From Taeniopygia guttata (taxonomy: Eukaryota > Chordata > Aves > Passeriformes > Estrildidae), in contig NC_133034.1 of NCBI RefSeq assembly GCF_048771995.1, forward strand, positions 1,736,001 to 1,800,000: a stretch of DNA of 64,000 nt, written 5' to 3'. Within the stretch, counting starts at the first letter, position 1, and every line of letters begins with the position of its first letter. The position numbers and the translations under genes are program-made. The notes under the pieces are model-generated. The model was given only the letters and a program-made list of their open reading frames with translations. It was not told where the DNA came from and did no database searches. Positions 46,977 through 59,367 of the stretch are shown here, piece by piece.

Positions 46977-47249
46977 TATCCATTCAGACAGGTGTGCTTA
47001 ATTATTGATGAGCATTTATGGCTGACTGGCTTTGGCTGGACACTGTTTAAGCAGCCCCAGCTCTTGGTGAGAGCTCTCAGCACCTCTCACTCATAGGGGA
47101 ACACCTCCAGTCCCAGTCCTTGCCCACCTTGTTTCCAAAGCCAGTGCCATCAATCTCACTCATGGCTCGAAATATTTTTTTGGGGGGGAGGCAGAGCAAA
47201 GCCTTCAGTGATTCATTTTTTGCTGATTCAAGGCTCTGGTTTGCCACAG
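45961..47249. other. Spacer upstream of the opsin exon
   Basis: Searched by eye for the first exon of the opsin (TM1-TM3); none was found. It contains the CA repeat. Confidence 0.45.
46925..46974 (+). repeat. (CA)n dinucleotide microsatellite
   Basis: About 23 CA units ending in 'cgcttatcc'. Confidence 0.97.
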
Positions 47250-47576
47250 GCATCACCTCGCTCATCTCCCTGGCTGTGCTCTCGTACAAGCGCTGCTGCA
47301 CCATGAAAGGACAGCAGAGCCTGACACCACCAACTCCAGGAAAGCTTGGACAGGCATCATCCTGTCCTGGACATACTCCCTGCTCTGGACTGTTCCCCCA
47401 CTTCTTGGTGGAGCAGCTACGGGCCAGAAGGACCAGGGATAACCTGCTCTGTGAACTGGCATTCCCAGGATGCCAACAACGCATCCTACATCATCTGCCT
47501 TTTCATTTTTTGCCTCGTAATCCCTTTTGCCATCATTGTCTATTCCTATGGGAAGCTGCTCTGTGCTGTCAGACAG
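47250..47576 (+). pseudogene. TMT/encephalopsin-type opsin exon, decayed relic
   Basis: One internal opsin exon covering the end of TM3 to TM5. It reads GITSLISLAVLSYKRCCTM, then, after a one-base loss near 47310, AEPDTTNSRKAWTGIILSW and YSLLWTVPPLLG, then, after another one-base loss near 47407, WSSYGPEGPGITCSVNWHS and NASYIICLFIFCLVIPFAIIVYSYGKLLCAVRQ in overlapping pieces. PEG holds the E181-type counterion and TCSV the conserved ECL2 cysteine. This is closest to TMT opsins, then OPN3. The flanks keep a likely acceptor (gccacag) and donor (gtaagg), so it is a remnant of an intron-bearing gene, not a retrocopy. The E/DRY-equivalent YERY is YKRC here. Exons before and after, including the retinal-lysine TM7, are not visible within several kb. 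An assembly error could explain one lost base but hardly all changes. Confidence 0.8.
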
Positions 47577-47814
47577 GTAAGGTGATTCCTCAGCTGCCTT
47601 TTGCCTGTGACCCCCAACCAGGCAGAAGCTGATGATGCCCATTTCCCACTTCAGAACTCCCCTGCTGTCAGATGTTCTGTCACCCCTGGGAATGCCTCTC
47701 CTGTGGCTGTCCTGGTGGCAGGCTCCAGCCTACCAGGGCTTTAAAAGTCATACTCAGGTGTGTACAGCTGGAGCTGATGCCTTGGAGGGGCTGTAGAACA
47801 GAGGTTGGACAAGA

Positions 47815-48184
47815 TTCAGAGAATAAAGTGGGTACTTACTGAAGGCCTTCAATAGCCACACCTTGGGCAGCCAAAGCCTCCCAGAGGCTGCACCCAAGGT
47901 GGACAATGGGCACCAGTTTTTCAGACAATTAAAAGTTTGGTCCATTTATATATCAGGGGTTAATTCTCCAATTACAGCTTCAGGTAATGAGGTAATTTAC
48001 CCCCAGTTTGCTCCCCCCATTCATTTATGTTGGTACTTTTTGGGGCCTGAGGCTGTAGGGTGTCCTTGTTTTTTGTCTGACCAAAATGTGAAGACAGTAG
48101 CTAACAATCTGTATGGAGTTTGGAGTTATGCACTAATGCAGTACAGGATCTGAAAAATATAAAAACTAAAATCCTAAGGCATCA
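47815..48184 (-). mobile_element. Solo LTR-like fossil, family A, copy 2
   Basis: Shares the order of family A: 'gtttggtccattta', 'ggggttaattctccaattac', 'cttcaggtaatga', 'ggcctgaggc', 'actaaaatcctaaggcatca'. It is the most diverged and gapped of the copies, and its start is approximate. It lies about 240 bp after the opsin exon. Confidence 0.65.
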
Positions 48185-48616
48185 GAGGTCCCTATGACAG
48201 CATCACAAATGAGGGAAATTTGCCAGAACACTCTAGATACTTCCAATTACCTCTAATTAAAATTAGGAAAGATTTCCCTACCATGATGAGATTGGTCCCA
48301 GGATTTAAATCTGCAGGAATGCTGTGGAGAGGGGTGAGCATTATCAGCAGGTCCAGCATGATCAGTGCAGAGTGTAGGAGTGGTGATTTCTGAAGTGCTT
48401 CTCTTCTGAAAGCAGAAAGTGAACCCTGCACAAAAAGGCTGCTAAGAAAATGGTCAGAGATAACCAAGGGGCTGGTGGCATCAGGCAAAGCAGGAAGATG
48501 TAACTTGACAAGTACAAACTGTAAGACAGACCCATGACATGAGGCAGATAACCCTGGACACAAAGCAAAGCCACTCCATAAATGACCATCATTGAGTTTT
48601 AACTTCTTTTCTGCCA
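48185..48616. other. Spacer, nothing recognised
   Basis: About 430 bp, checked for a third opsin exon; none seen on either strand. Confidence 0.4.
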
Positions 48617-49130
48617 GGGTTGTGTGAGATGGAATTTCTTGTTGGGACTCAGATGTTTATTAGCTCTTATCTATGTCACAGTCTCACAAACTGTGAGTTC
48701 TGCAGCACTTCACTCCAACAAACTAAAAATGCAGTTTTATCTCTCTCTCTACGAGGCTTTCTAAGGATAAAATGTCCAATTAAGAAATGATACCTAAATT
48801 ATTTTTACTTTTAACTCAATAACCAACCACCCGTGCCCGCAATGTGGACTTTTTTATCCAGTCACACAAAGCCACCCAAACCCATGGAGAAGAAGGTGAA
48901 GAAGAAGGTGAAGAAGAAGGAGCAGCCTCCATCCTGAAACCTCCACCTGGCTTTATATATGTTACTATATTCTAAACCCTTAAACTCTAAGTTTTCCACC
49001 ATGTGATATCACACACTTCTATTCAAATTCCACACCCACAATCTCAGTTCTGTCACTCAATTTTGGAAGCCTTTTCCATGGCCTCAGGTCAAATGCAGAG
49101 TTCTCTTGGGGGCCAGTGCTGGCAGCACAG
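48617..49130 (-). mobile_element. LTR-like fossil, family E
   Basis: An antisense LTR pattern that I associate with songbird genomes: 'agatgtttattagctctta' (AATAAA at 48661-48656 on minus), 'cacaaactgtgagttctgc', 'caacaaactaaaaatgcag', then 'ccaaccacccgtgcccgc' and a short GAA-rich run near 48887-48925. Far end approximate; no coding part. Confidence 0.55.
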
Positions 49131-52100
49131 AAAGTCTAAAACTCTCATTAACCAAGGTTCCAACAGACCATGAGCATTTTTTGTGAGATAAGGAATAGTA
49201 GCTTTAAATATTGCTACCCCAGTGGAACATTTGGTACCAAACACCATCAGGGCAGCACTGTCAGACACTGGAAATGCCAGAGCAGAGGTTTTTCCTCCTT
49301 TGTGAAGAACGCCTGCCTTTAGCCACGAGTGATGGAGCAGCACTGGCTGCTCGTGGCACAGAGATGCTGGGAGAGACTGGAGAGCATGGCAGCCCCCCTT
49401 GGGGACCAGTCTGTGGCCAGGCAAGGACTCTCCCAGCACAAAGGGATCATTTATCCCCTAAACACCTCCACACTTGGCCCCTGTACCCTGGGAGCCACCC
49501 CAGGCTGGGCTCCAGCTCCATCAGTGATCCCAGACCTGGCTGGGGCTCACCTGGTACAGCGAGCACCTGAAAGATAAGAGGGAATTAGATAAAGAACACT
49601 CTGAGACACATTTGCAGATGTAAATATTTAATTTAAGCTTATTATTGCTCAGGGACTTGCGCCAGGAGCAAATTAAATCAGTGGAGATGTTTAAATTAAT
49701 CCTCATACACCCCCAGCCCACTGTCTTGTTACAAATACATTTCATTCCCCACAAAAGCCAGCTCAGTCCTCTCTGGTCACCCTGTGCTGGGAACAGCTGC
49801 ACCACCATGCACCAGTCTCCTGAGCACAGGCAAGGGCTGGATTTCACAGGACTTCAGTGTTTTTCCATCTTTTAAGGCTAAAAATACTATTTTAGACATG
49901 TTGATTGTTGCAAGGTATTCACAGCAGCTGGGGCTGGAGCAGGTCCTGCCTGCAAGAGAGGCTCTTCCTCTCCAAAGTTCCTCCAAGGGCAAGAAACAGC
50001 AAGCAAACCTGCATTCCTGCCCAGGCTGTGTGTCTGATGTGTCAGAGTGATCCCAGAGCTGGGACAAGCTCTGCTGCCTCTGCCCTCTCCAGTGGCATCC
50101 TTCACTTCTGCTGGAGCTGCCCCTGTGCAGCAGCGCTGCAGGGTGGAAGTTTTCACATTAAATGCTCTCCCCACTGGTGCAGCATCCCATGAGATGTTGC
50201 ATTTGGGCTCAGGAGAGGTGTGTGTCTCCAGGACAGCCGTGGACACGGAGCAGGGTGAGTGGCAGCAGCAGCTCAGGCAGCAGCAGGGCTCAGCAGAGCC
50301 CTCAGTGGCTGCAGTGGGACCTCTGCTGCACCAGGGACCACAGTGGCACGGCAGAGGGACAGGGTGGTGGCAGGGGCTGTCACCCTCCCTGCCAGATAGG
50401 TGACCACTCTAAAGGTCAGGAGCTGTCTTTTCTGTGCTCCCTGGTCCTGCAGAAAACCCCAAACAAGGGACAATAATACGAAATTTTTCTGTCTGGATCA
50501 AAATCATCCTTTCAAGGAAGGGAGACTTTCCACAAAGAGGGAAAGTCAGACCTGGATGGTCCTGTGGATGCACCTGGGCTCCTTTGGGAAGCCAGAAGGG
50601 AGGGGAGGTGCAGAGGCAGAAGCCCCAGAGCCTCTCTGCTGCCTCCCATGCCTGTTCCTGACCCAGGCTGCTCCCAGCTGCTTCTGCTGCTGCCCAGGAT
50701 CCCCCAGGGCAGCAAGGTGCAGGAGCAGCAAAACCCCTGGTGTGTGTAAGAGAGAGAGAGAAAAAAATGAACAAAAATAATCTACACATGCCAGCTTAAT
50801 ATTTAAGGAATTGCACAACAGACGTTTGTGCTTTTAGTGGATCCTAAATTATAGGCAACACTGTGTAAGCCTTTAATGGTGCTTTCAGCTCCTGCCATGC
50901 ATATCTGCCTGTAAGTGAGATTATCTGCAGCACTTACAGGAGTAAAACTGTGCTGGCAGATCAGGGTGTTTGGTTTCTGCCAGGCATGAACAATTGTATC
51001 CTTTCGCTTGACATTTGTATTTTCATGCTCTGATTTCTGGCCTGATTGTCATCACGGGAGATTTGCAGGGATGCTGAAACTCTGGGAAATGGGTCCAGGC
51101 TCCCACTGCATTGCTCCAAGGTCAGTTTCCTTAAATTTGAAGAGAATTTTCACCACTAAGAGCAGATCTGCTTTTCCTCCCAGGTCTTGTTTGAGGCTGG
51201 CAGGGAATGGCCAGAGGGAAGGGCTTGCTCTGAGCCATTTCAAATAAATTCCACAGGAGCTGGGATGTATTACAGCACACTGCCAACCATAAGTCTGAAT
51301 TCTGAAAAGAACCATTAGAAAATGAGGGATATCTAGGTTTCCAATCCCATTGAGCTTTAGTCTTAATTATCTCATTTTTGAGACGTTTTTCTGCTTTGAT
51401 ACAGGTTTCACAGCTCTCCTGTGAGGGACCGTGCAGCCAAAAGAAGGCTGCAGCTTTGCTGGGGAAGCGAGGGCACGATGCAGGGGTGCCCTGGCACACA
51501 GCTGGGTGAGGGGCTCCATCTCTGCTCCCTTGGCTTCACCACAGTGCCCCAGGGGTGGCAGGAGGTGGCTGTGCCCCCCATGTCCAGTCCCATTCTCGAA
51601 AGGCAGAAATCTGCCAGCTGGGTTTTCTGCAGGGAGCAATCAGCAGGGAGCAGGGATGCTTTGGGATGGCCTGGTGCTGTGAGCAGAGCCTGGAGAGCAG
51701 AGCTAGGAGAGCATTTCACTGCTGCTGCAGCTGAGTGTGCAGCCCCAGAGGAGCTCACAGCTCCCGTGCTCCATGCCACAGCAGAGCTGGGATCCCTCAG
51801 CTCAGATCACTTTGGGAGAACAGCAGAATTTATGGAGTTTGGAGATGCCAGCAGCGAAGCAGAGCCTGGGAGGCCGGGCTGAGCGAGCTGTGAGGAGCAG
51901 AACAGCAAATCTGCCTCTTGTGTGCAGAGCCCTGTGCCCCTGGAGGGCCTGGCACAGAGCAGGGCAGGAGCTGTCGGGGTGAGATGTTCAGGGCTGCTGG
52001 CAGCAGGACAAACCCTCTGGGACCTGCAGCTGGATTCACCCTCATCCAGAGCCTCCTGGCTGCTTTGAGAAACTTGGTCGTGTCTGTAGCTTCAGCAAAA

Positions 52101-52338
52101 CCCCTCCAGCAGCACAAACAGTGCACCTGGACCCTCAAAGTGCTGTGGCTATGCAAACAATCAATGGCTGCCAAGGAACAGGAGCTCAGAATTTCTACCG
52201 GGACTTGGTAGGCAGCACTGGGTTCACCCCGAGCTCGGGATGTCCTGAGGAGTGAAGGGTTCTCCCTGGCCCTTCCCGTGTTCCAGCACTTTGCACAGCC
52301 CCGGGTGTGTGTGCAAAGATTCCCAGTAAAGACCTGTC
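49131..52338. other. Intergenic, no recognised gene
   Basis: About 3.2 kb. Open frames of 90-150 codons occur in GC-richer parts (49.2-49.6, 50.0-50.8, 51.4-52.0 kb) without motifs. A short (AG)n tract lies at 50750-50760. Confidence 0.45.
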
Positions 52339-52640
52339 TGTTGGCAATGCAGAGAGAGAGAGAAGGATGGGCAAAAATCCGAGTTTATTGTGAAGTACAA
52401 CTGCTTATATAGTATTTTAGGGAGGATAGTAATGTGTTACTACAATGATTGGGTTAAAAATCACATAAACAAACTTATTAATTTTAAACATCTCTTGCTT
52501 GCTGAAGTCTGATGTAATTTTCTTATCCCAGTATATTCCATGTGATTGAATCTTCTCACAATCTTGATTTAATCCTCAAAGTTCTGTTTGCTCTTGCCAA
52601 GGCATCCTGTTACCAAATTCCTTATGCTAACCAAAGTCCA
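52339..52640 (-). mobile_element. LTR-like fossil, family C
   Basis: The minus strand shows 'aatactatataagcagttg' (TATA box), AATAAACTCG about 20 bp later and a terminal 'ctctgcattgccaaca', a compact U3-R-U5 layout. The 5' boundary is uncertain and could extend to about 52860. Solo or truncated. Confidence 0.65.
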
Positions 52641-53865
52641 TCATCTGTCTTGTGTAGCCCAGTGCCTGTCTGGACAAGCCACCTGGTCAAACACGATCTG
52701 CATCCCAGATTCCAGCTGGAAATGGCCAGCTGGCTGAAAGCAGCACACAGGCAGAATTCATGAACCCTGCAGGAGACAGCCACTCTGCTCCCAGGCTTTG
52801 GAACAGCTCTGGTCAGCATATGCAGCCCCAAAATGTTTGCTGGAAACAGAGAAATCATTTTGTGAGAGCAGGGGTTAGAAGGGCATTAGGTGGAGTCATT
52901 GACAAGCTTGGCTGAGGCCTCTCACAGGACTTGTCACCACGCAAATACAATGGATCCCAGCTTTTGTGTCACTGTATTACAGTGTGCTTGGGTTTTTTCC
53001 CCTTTAATGCACAAACAACCTCCTTTCTATTATCTCCTTGACAAATGAATCTGAGGGCCTGCATTCAAATTATTCATCCAAGCAGAGCAGTGCAAGGCTC
53101 AGTATTCTGCTTTTCTGCACAGACTCCTGCCCTGGGTTGAGCCATATCAGGGTAAATCTGCCTTGAGCAGCAATCACAGGCAAGGAAGGAGAAGCCAACA
53201 CCTTGGCATGGTTTCCACCAGCCCTCTGCCCCCTTGGTCCCTCATGTGCTATGGAAAAGAAACAAAAGTGCAGCAAGGAGGCCTTTGATGTGTTCCATGC
53301 TCATTTCATTATATCCATTAGGATGTGCAGCAGTTCTCAGTGCAGGAATAGCTTTGTCCAGCACGGGCAGGAGAAACTGGGGGAGAAGAGCTCTTGTTCC
53401 AGCGATTCCCTTCCACTGGCAGCAAGGGGAAAGGGTGATTACACCGCTCCTCCAGCATTCATCTGGCCAGCCTGAATAGCCACCATAAACTGAGGCTGAG
53501 CTGGGCATGTCAGACAGACACATTCCCAAATTCCAGCTTAAGCACTGGAGCTCCTCAGCCCCCAGGGAAGAGAAAATCAATCTGGAGACAGCTGAGCCCA
53601 GAAGAGCTGCAGGGGCCATGCAGGGCAGTGACTGAAGAGGGAAATCACCCATGGTCAATGCACCCACACGCAGGAAAAGCAAGGAATTGGCTTTCCTGGC
53701 TGAGTTTGGTGCCCGTGGGAATGCAGGGGGATGTTTCTGTATTTCCCCTCTCGGACAGCAGCAGGAGCTGTGCCCATTCCCATGCTCAGGGTTTGGTGAC
53801 CCTGCTCTGCCCTGCCCAGGGCTGCACAGGGTCCCTCTCCTGTGCCACCAACCTGCGATGCCCCG
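52641..53865. other. Spacer, nothing recognised
   Basis: A 217-codon minus frame (53242-53895) runs across the boundary of the adjacent LTR and has no recognisable domain, so it is treated as chance. Confidence 0.4.
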
Positions 53866-54289
53866 TGGGGGCACCCAAAAACAGAGGCCAGGCAAAATAA
53901 AGGAATAAAAAGCACTTGAAGAGCCTTCACGTACATTTCAGGCAGATGAAGGCCCCCAGTGGCTACCCCCAAAAATGGACCATGGCTCACAGGTTTTCAC
54001 ACTTTTATAAGTTTTGTCCATTTGCATTTTGGGGGTTCATCTTCCAATTACAGCTTCAGCTAATGAAGTCATTTACCCCAAGTTTGCTCCCCCCACTCAC
54101 TTTTGTTTCCATCTCTGGGGCCTGAGGCAGTGAGGTGTCCTTGACTGCCAGGCCTGGAGAGGAATTGCTGTGTCTGCCCAAAATGGGAAAGCAGCAGCTC
54201 ACACTGTGTGTGGAGTTTAGAGTTATACACTAAAGAACTGCAGGATTACAAATATATGAAAATATACAAGCTAAAATCCTAAGGCATCA
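53866..54289 (-). mobile_element. Solo LTR-like fossil, family A, copy 3
   Basis: The best-preserved full copy of family A. On minus it starts TGATGCCTTAGG, has a TATA box (cttataaaagtgtg, complement near 54000-54010) and a 3' terminus near '...gtgccccca' at 53866. It is closely similar to the copies at 17.9 and 63.8 kb. No internal sequence adjoins it. Confidence 0.78.
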
Positions 54290-54866
54290 AGTGAATACAA
54301 AGCACATGTGCAAGGAGGGCCAGAGCTCTGGAACAACAGGCAACACTTCCCCCCTTTGGGGTACTGGGATTCCCTGGAGGATTTGCTTAGAGAGGGGCAC
54401 TGCTTGTCCAGAGAGCTGGAGGGGAGAGAACCTCGTGCTGGGTGTGCCAGAGCAGGATTTGTCCAACAGCACTCACAGACCTGATGAGCACATTAAGGAT
54501 TTTTCTAGCTGAAAACAAGGCAGCGAGGGAAGCAGAGCCTGGCAGGGACAGCAGGGAGCAGCCGTGCCCTGCAGGCTGAGCTCCACTGCCCTCCTCCCCT
54601 GGCTCTCCTCTGCTGTGTGAAACAATAACTGGGAACTCCACTCTCAGTGAGAGGAGCACATCTCACCACAGTCATTACTGATTAAAGAATCAGTGCAAGG
54701 TGCAGAGGAGGGGAACAAAACCAGTGTAAAAGCAGTGGTGCCGAGATGTTGTAGTAACATTTCTCACTGACAGATGGGCTCTGCAGATTCAGAATTCCAA
54801 AGGACATCCCTGCACAGGGAGACCCAAACCTGGAAGCACCCTGGCTGTGTTACACAGGACTCAAGG
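54290..54866. other. Spacer, nothing recognised
   Basis: About 580 bp of unremarkable sequence between two LTR fossils. Confidence 0.4.
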
Positions 54867-55640
54867 TGTCTTGGTTTGAAAAGCCAGGTGTCTGCTAAGG
54901 AAGGCAGGGGCCTCCTCTGAAATGGAAAATGTAAATCCCATCCCTCTGAATTATTATAATTTTGAAATTAAGGGGCTCTCAGGCAAAGATATGGGGGGGA
55001 ATAGGAATAACAGTTCTTTATTAAGAAAAAAAAATTAAAAGAAAATTTAAAAATAAACAGTGCAGTAATACAAAACCCCACTGCCAGAGTCAGACAGGCC
55101 CTGGCCCCCTGTGTGTCAGGGAGGTGGCAGCAGCCCCATCCCAGGGTGGCTCAGCCCTCCTGCAGTGCCAGCTGTGCTTCTGCTGGAGCAGGATCCTGCA
55201 CAAGGGGGGAGTTTTCCTCTGGAGCTCCAGGGCTGGGGGAGATGGGCCTGGGCTCCTCTGGGGATGCAGTGGGGAAGAAAGCTGCTCCTCTGGGAATGCA
55301 GTGGGGAGAAAGCTGCTCCTCTGGGGATGCAGGGGGCAAAGGCTGCTGTGCTGTTCCCAGGTCAGATTGGATCCAGGTAGGAATGTTTGGCTCCTCCCCT
55401 GGGCAGAGCATCTCCCCATGGATGATGGAATTTTCTCAGCCATGCAGGGACACTCAGTGGCCATGAACAGGAGATAATTAATAATTAATGGTCCATGAAC
55501 AGCAGAGATCTCCTGGAGGGAGGATTGGCTGTGGGAGAGATAAAGAAAAAACTGCCCAAAGAACAGCAGATAATGCCCCAGCTCTGACAGATGGCAATAG
55601 AACACACACCCCCAGCCACATCTTGCATTTCCAACCTCAG
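54867..55640 (-). mobile_element. LTR-like fossil, family D
   Basis: Begins 'tgtcttggtttgaaaagcc' followed by 'aggtgtctgctaaggaagg' and 'gaaatggaaaatgtaaatc', a songbird LTR signature. AATAAAG on the minus strand lies at 55022-55017. An internal triplicated 'ctgctcctctgggga.gcag' unit sits at about 55271-55335. The far end is a guess. Confidence 0.65.
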
Positions 55641-57600
55641 ACACAGAGACTAAGAAGAATGAGGCCACACCTAGAACCCAGCCACTCCAGCAGTGCTGCA
55701 CTGTGCCTGCACTCAGTGCTCCAGCCTTTGCAAACAATAACCAGGATGAATTATTTTACTATTCTGGCATTTGAAATTAAAAATTAACCCTCTTTAGTGA
55801 CTACAAGACCTCTCCTTACAACCCTCTATGTCTATAACAGCAAGTGAAGGGCTGAACTGAGATTTAAATTTTGATCTTAAATCATGTGGTTCACCCTTGA
55901 GTGGACAGAGGTGAATGTGAGAGGATGCTGAGAGCACTTCAAAGGATATCTGAGGCAGAGAGCTGCTCCCTTGCACACTGGCTCCTCTAACACCTTCCAA
56001 GCCCTCTTAGAAATGAGAAAAATCACTGCTGCAGAGGTGAAAGACATCAGCACAGCAGATGGAAATGGATTTTTCTCTCTCTCCTCTCACCTCCCCACGT
56101 GCTCTGGCAGGGTCTGTGTTAATACTGGAAATACATCCGTGGTGGATGGTCCCTGCCTGGGCTGTGTGATCCCCTGCCAGCCTGAGACCACCTTCCTTTC
56201 TTAGAGCCAGCTTTGGCCAACTTTCCACAGCACCAATCTTGTTAATTCACTTACCACAGGAGATTTTCCACAGCCTCCATTTTCAGGAAAAGAAAAGATG
56301 ATTTGCAGAGGCAAATCTTCCCCCAGCGCTTAGTGCTGGGCAGCACCAGGGGCACAGCCCCAGGGTCAGAAGTTTTGTGTTTGGACCCACCAAACTGGTG
56401 TATGAGCAGGCAAACTTGGGATGCTTTGGTGCAAACCCAGCTCTTGAAGGCTCATGAACACACCCTGTATTTAGGTTTGAGGCTGAGGCAGAAGCATCAG
56501 TGGGATTTGGAGCACATTTTGTACATCATGAATGGTCACATTTGTCATCTGGTTCCCTTTCCCTAGCAGAGCCAAGTGAGGTGGGGGTCTCCACAGCCTT
56601 CCAAAAGCAAAGAGATGCTCAGAGCAAACCAGCCTGTGTGTCAGTAACTGAGGGAGACAAAGGTAGAACAGCACAGGAAAAAGGCAGGGCGAAAGGAAAC
56701 GTGTGGCTAGAAAAATCAGTAATTTATGTGGATTGTTGTCAAGCCTGAGTGATACAAATGTCCTGATGTGGCTGAGGATTCCTCTGCCTTTCCACAGAAG
56801 AGAAGGGGGCACCTCTCAGCTGTGCAGGTCACAAACATCTGCTCTGAAACTCTGCTTGGGCACCGGGCAGGGCAGGGGAGCGCAGAGACCTCCAGCAGGG
56901 AAAGCAGAGCAGGAGGGAAAGCAGAGAAAAAGGGAAAGCAGAGCAGGAGGGAAAGCAGAGAAAAAGGGAAAGCAGAGCAGAAGGAAAGCAGAGCAGAAGG
57001 AAAGCAGAGCAGAGCACTTCCTGGGAGCATCCGAACCTCAGCTCAGCTCCCCCAGCCCAACACCTCCTCTGCAAAAGAAGCATGGAATTCTGGTTGAAAA
57101 TATCCAGCAGCTGGAGGCAAAAGCAATTTCTTACAGATGTTTTATTCCTTCCTGTGCATAAGTTGTTCCATTAGCCATAAAAATACACTTATTCCCGGGC
57201 AGGAAAGCAAGAGTCAAGAATGCTGTGGTTGTGGAAGGAAGGTGCAAGGCTCTCCACAGCCTGCAGACAGGCTTGCTTCTCATCCTGAGCAAGGAGTGCC
57301 AGCCCTGAGAATAATTGTGCTTGAAACTAATTCCCACTGTTTAAATCAGTTTCTATCGCCACTCCCCCCTGCCAGCTCAGCTGTGCTGGGTGTGCAGCTG
57401 GGGCTGGCAGAGCCCCCAGCCTCAGCCAAGGCAGCACAGGAAGTTCTGCTGCCCTGCAGAAAGAGGTGCTGCATTTTCTGGGACTTTCAGAGGACTGAGA
57501 AACCCTTTCCATTTCACATCTTTTACAAAACACCACCCCCACCTCACATTCCCCCATTTCTCCCAAAGCATGCAGAAATAGATACATATTATATATATAT
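55641..57600. other. Intergenic with a short purine-rich tandem repeat
   Basis: No gene recognised. A loose 'gaaagcagagcaggaggg' / 'gaaagcagagaaaaagg' tandem repeat runs at about 56897-57018 and explains the Lys/Glu/Ser-rich open frames there. Confidence 0.5.
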
Positions 57601-57605
57601 ACACA

Positions 57606-58072
57606 TTAATATAATATAATATAATATAATATAATATAATATAATATAATATAATATAATATAATATAATATAATATAATATAATATAATATAATATAAT
57701 ATAATATAATATAATATAATATAATATAATATAATATAATATAATATAATATAATATAATATAATATAATATAATATAATATAATATAATATAATATAAT
57801 ACAATATTATATAATGTAATGTAATACAATATGATGTAATGTAATACATTATGATATAATGTAATACATTATGATATAATGTAATGTACTGTAATATAAT
57901 ATAATATAATATAATATAATATAATATAATATAATATAATATAATATAATATAATATAATATAATATAATATAATATAATATAATATAATATAATATAAT
58001 ATAATATAATATAATATAATATAATATAATATAATATAATATAATATAATATAATATAATATAATATAATAT
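57606..58072 (+). repeat. (ATAAT)n pentanucleotide microsatellite in two blocks
   Basis: Pure ATAAT units fill about 57606-57802 and 57893-58072, separated by a degenerate 90-bp stretch with GTAAT and ACAAT variants. A further AT-rich tract (ATATAT, TATTTAT) continues to about 58235. Frames reading YYIIL repeatedly are artefacts. Confidence 0.97.
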
Positions 58073-58235
58073 AGTTATGGTATGATATATTTTACACATT
58101 ATATATTATACATCTATTATATAATAATATATATATAATATTTTAGATAATACATGAGTTATATAATATATATATATAATATATATTATATACATATATA
58201 CATATATATTTGTATTTATATATTTATATAAAATT

Positions 58236-59020
58236 AAATCAGAGGGGCTTCTAACTGTCCTCTTTCATATAGGAAAGGCCTGGGCCTCAGGCAGTAGGGA
58301 CATGACTTAGGTGGTGCTGCACAAAGGGCACTACAAAAGGTTTGTCTTTCACTCAGACAGAGGAATTCAGGGTTTTGTCATCAGTGATGAAGCTCAGCCT
58401 CATGCAATGCCGATTTAGCAGACCTGGTGCAGGGAGTCAGCCCTCAGGGGATCTGGGAGGCAGAAGTTCCCAGGTGACAAAGCAGCAGTGCAGCTGCTGT
58501 TTGCCTGGTGCCATTTTGGGTCTCCAGCTTTGCTCTTGCCCACCTGTCCCTGCGCTGTCCTTGCCTGCTCTGCTGGCCCAGTGCTGCTCCAGCACCGTTC
58601 TGTGGGGTCAGAGCCCCAGCCCTGTCAGGCCAGAGCTCTCCTCTCACAGAGCATGAACACAGACATGCAACAGAGCTGCCACTCGCTCTCCCACTCTGAT
58701 TTTCATGGCAAGGCACTGACTGGATGGCACTTTGAGAAAGCCAGTGCCTCACTGTGAATGCAGGTAACGAGTTTCTGGCTTTTACTTAGAGGCTTTTAAG
58801 CATAATTCAAAGGTTTGAATGTTAGCAGGGATAGAAAAAACTTCATTAAAAGCAAAATCTGTGTTCTTGCAACATTTCTGCATGGGAGTGTCAGCCATTT
58901 ATTTCTTCTCCAAACAAAACTTTTTCAAATTAGTATTATGACAGATCATTAAATATTGTTAAACCAGCACTGAATGGCTGCTCACTGCTTCAGAACTTCA
59001 AGGAAATTCTCAATAATCAT
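58236..59020. other. Spacer, nothing recognised
   Basis: Mixed sequence with no exon signature or element end. Confidence 0.4.
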
Positions 59021-59110
59021 AGAATCATTGAATGGGTTGTGTTTGGTTTGAAGGGACCTTAAAGATCATCTAATCCCAACCCCAAAGGGTGGAGGGTTTC
59101 CCCTGAAGCA
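59021..59110 (-). mobile_element. CR1 3' end fragment (antisense)
   Basis: 'tcatagaatcattgaatggg' followed by 'gaagggaccttaaagatcat' and 'ctaatcccaacccc' is the antisense CR1 3' terminus, truncated to about 90 bp. Confidence 0.85.
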
Positions 59111-59367
59111 TCCAATTTAGCTACCTACATTTAACAATTCTTAGAAGCAGGGCATGTGCTGATGGACAGAGACCATCAGGAATTCTCACATCCTCTTCAG
59201 AAGAAATCAGACTGACCTTCAGTGCCCAGCCTGTGCAGTTTAATTTTATCTCCACTGGGTTACAGTCTGGTTCCTCAGTGCATATTCAAACAACCCCAGC
59301 CAGGAATTCTCCAGGGCAGAGTGTATTTGATTTCACAGCTTCTGGGCTCCTTCTGACAAGCAGGCAG

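Noticed and set aside
48362-48592. Hydrophobic minus-strand frame considered as a second opsin exon
   Set aside because: Lies on the opposite strand to the opsin relic and lacks any TM6-TM7 opsin motif or retinal lysine context.
53242-53895. 217-codon minus frame
   Set aside because: Begins inside an LTR fossil and has no domain.
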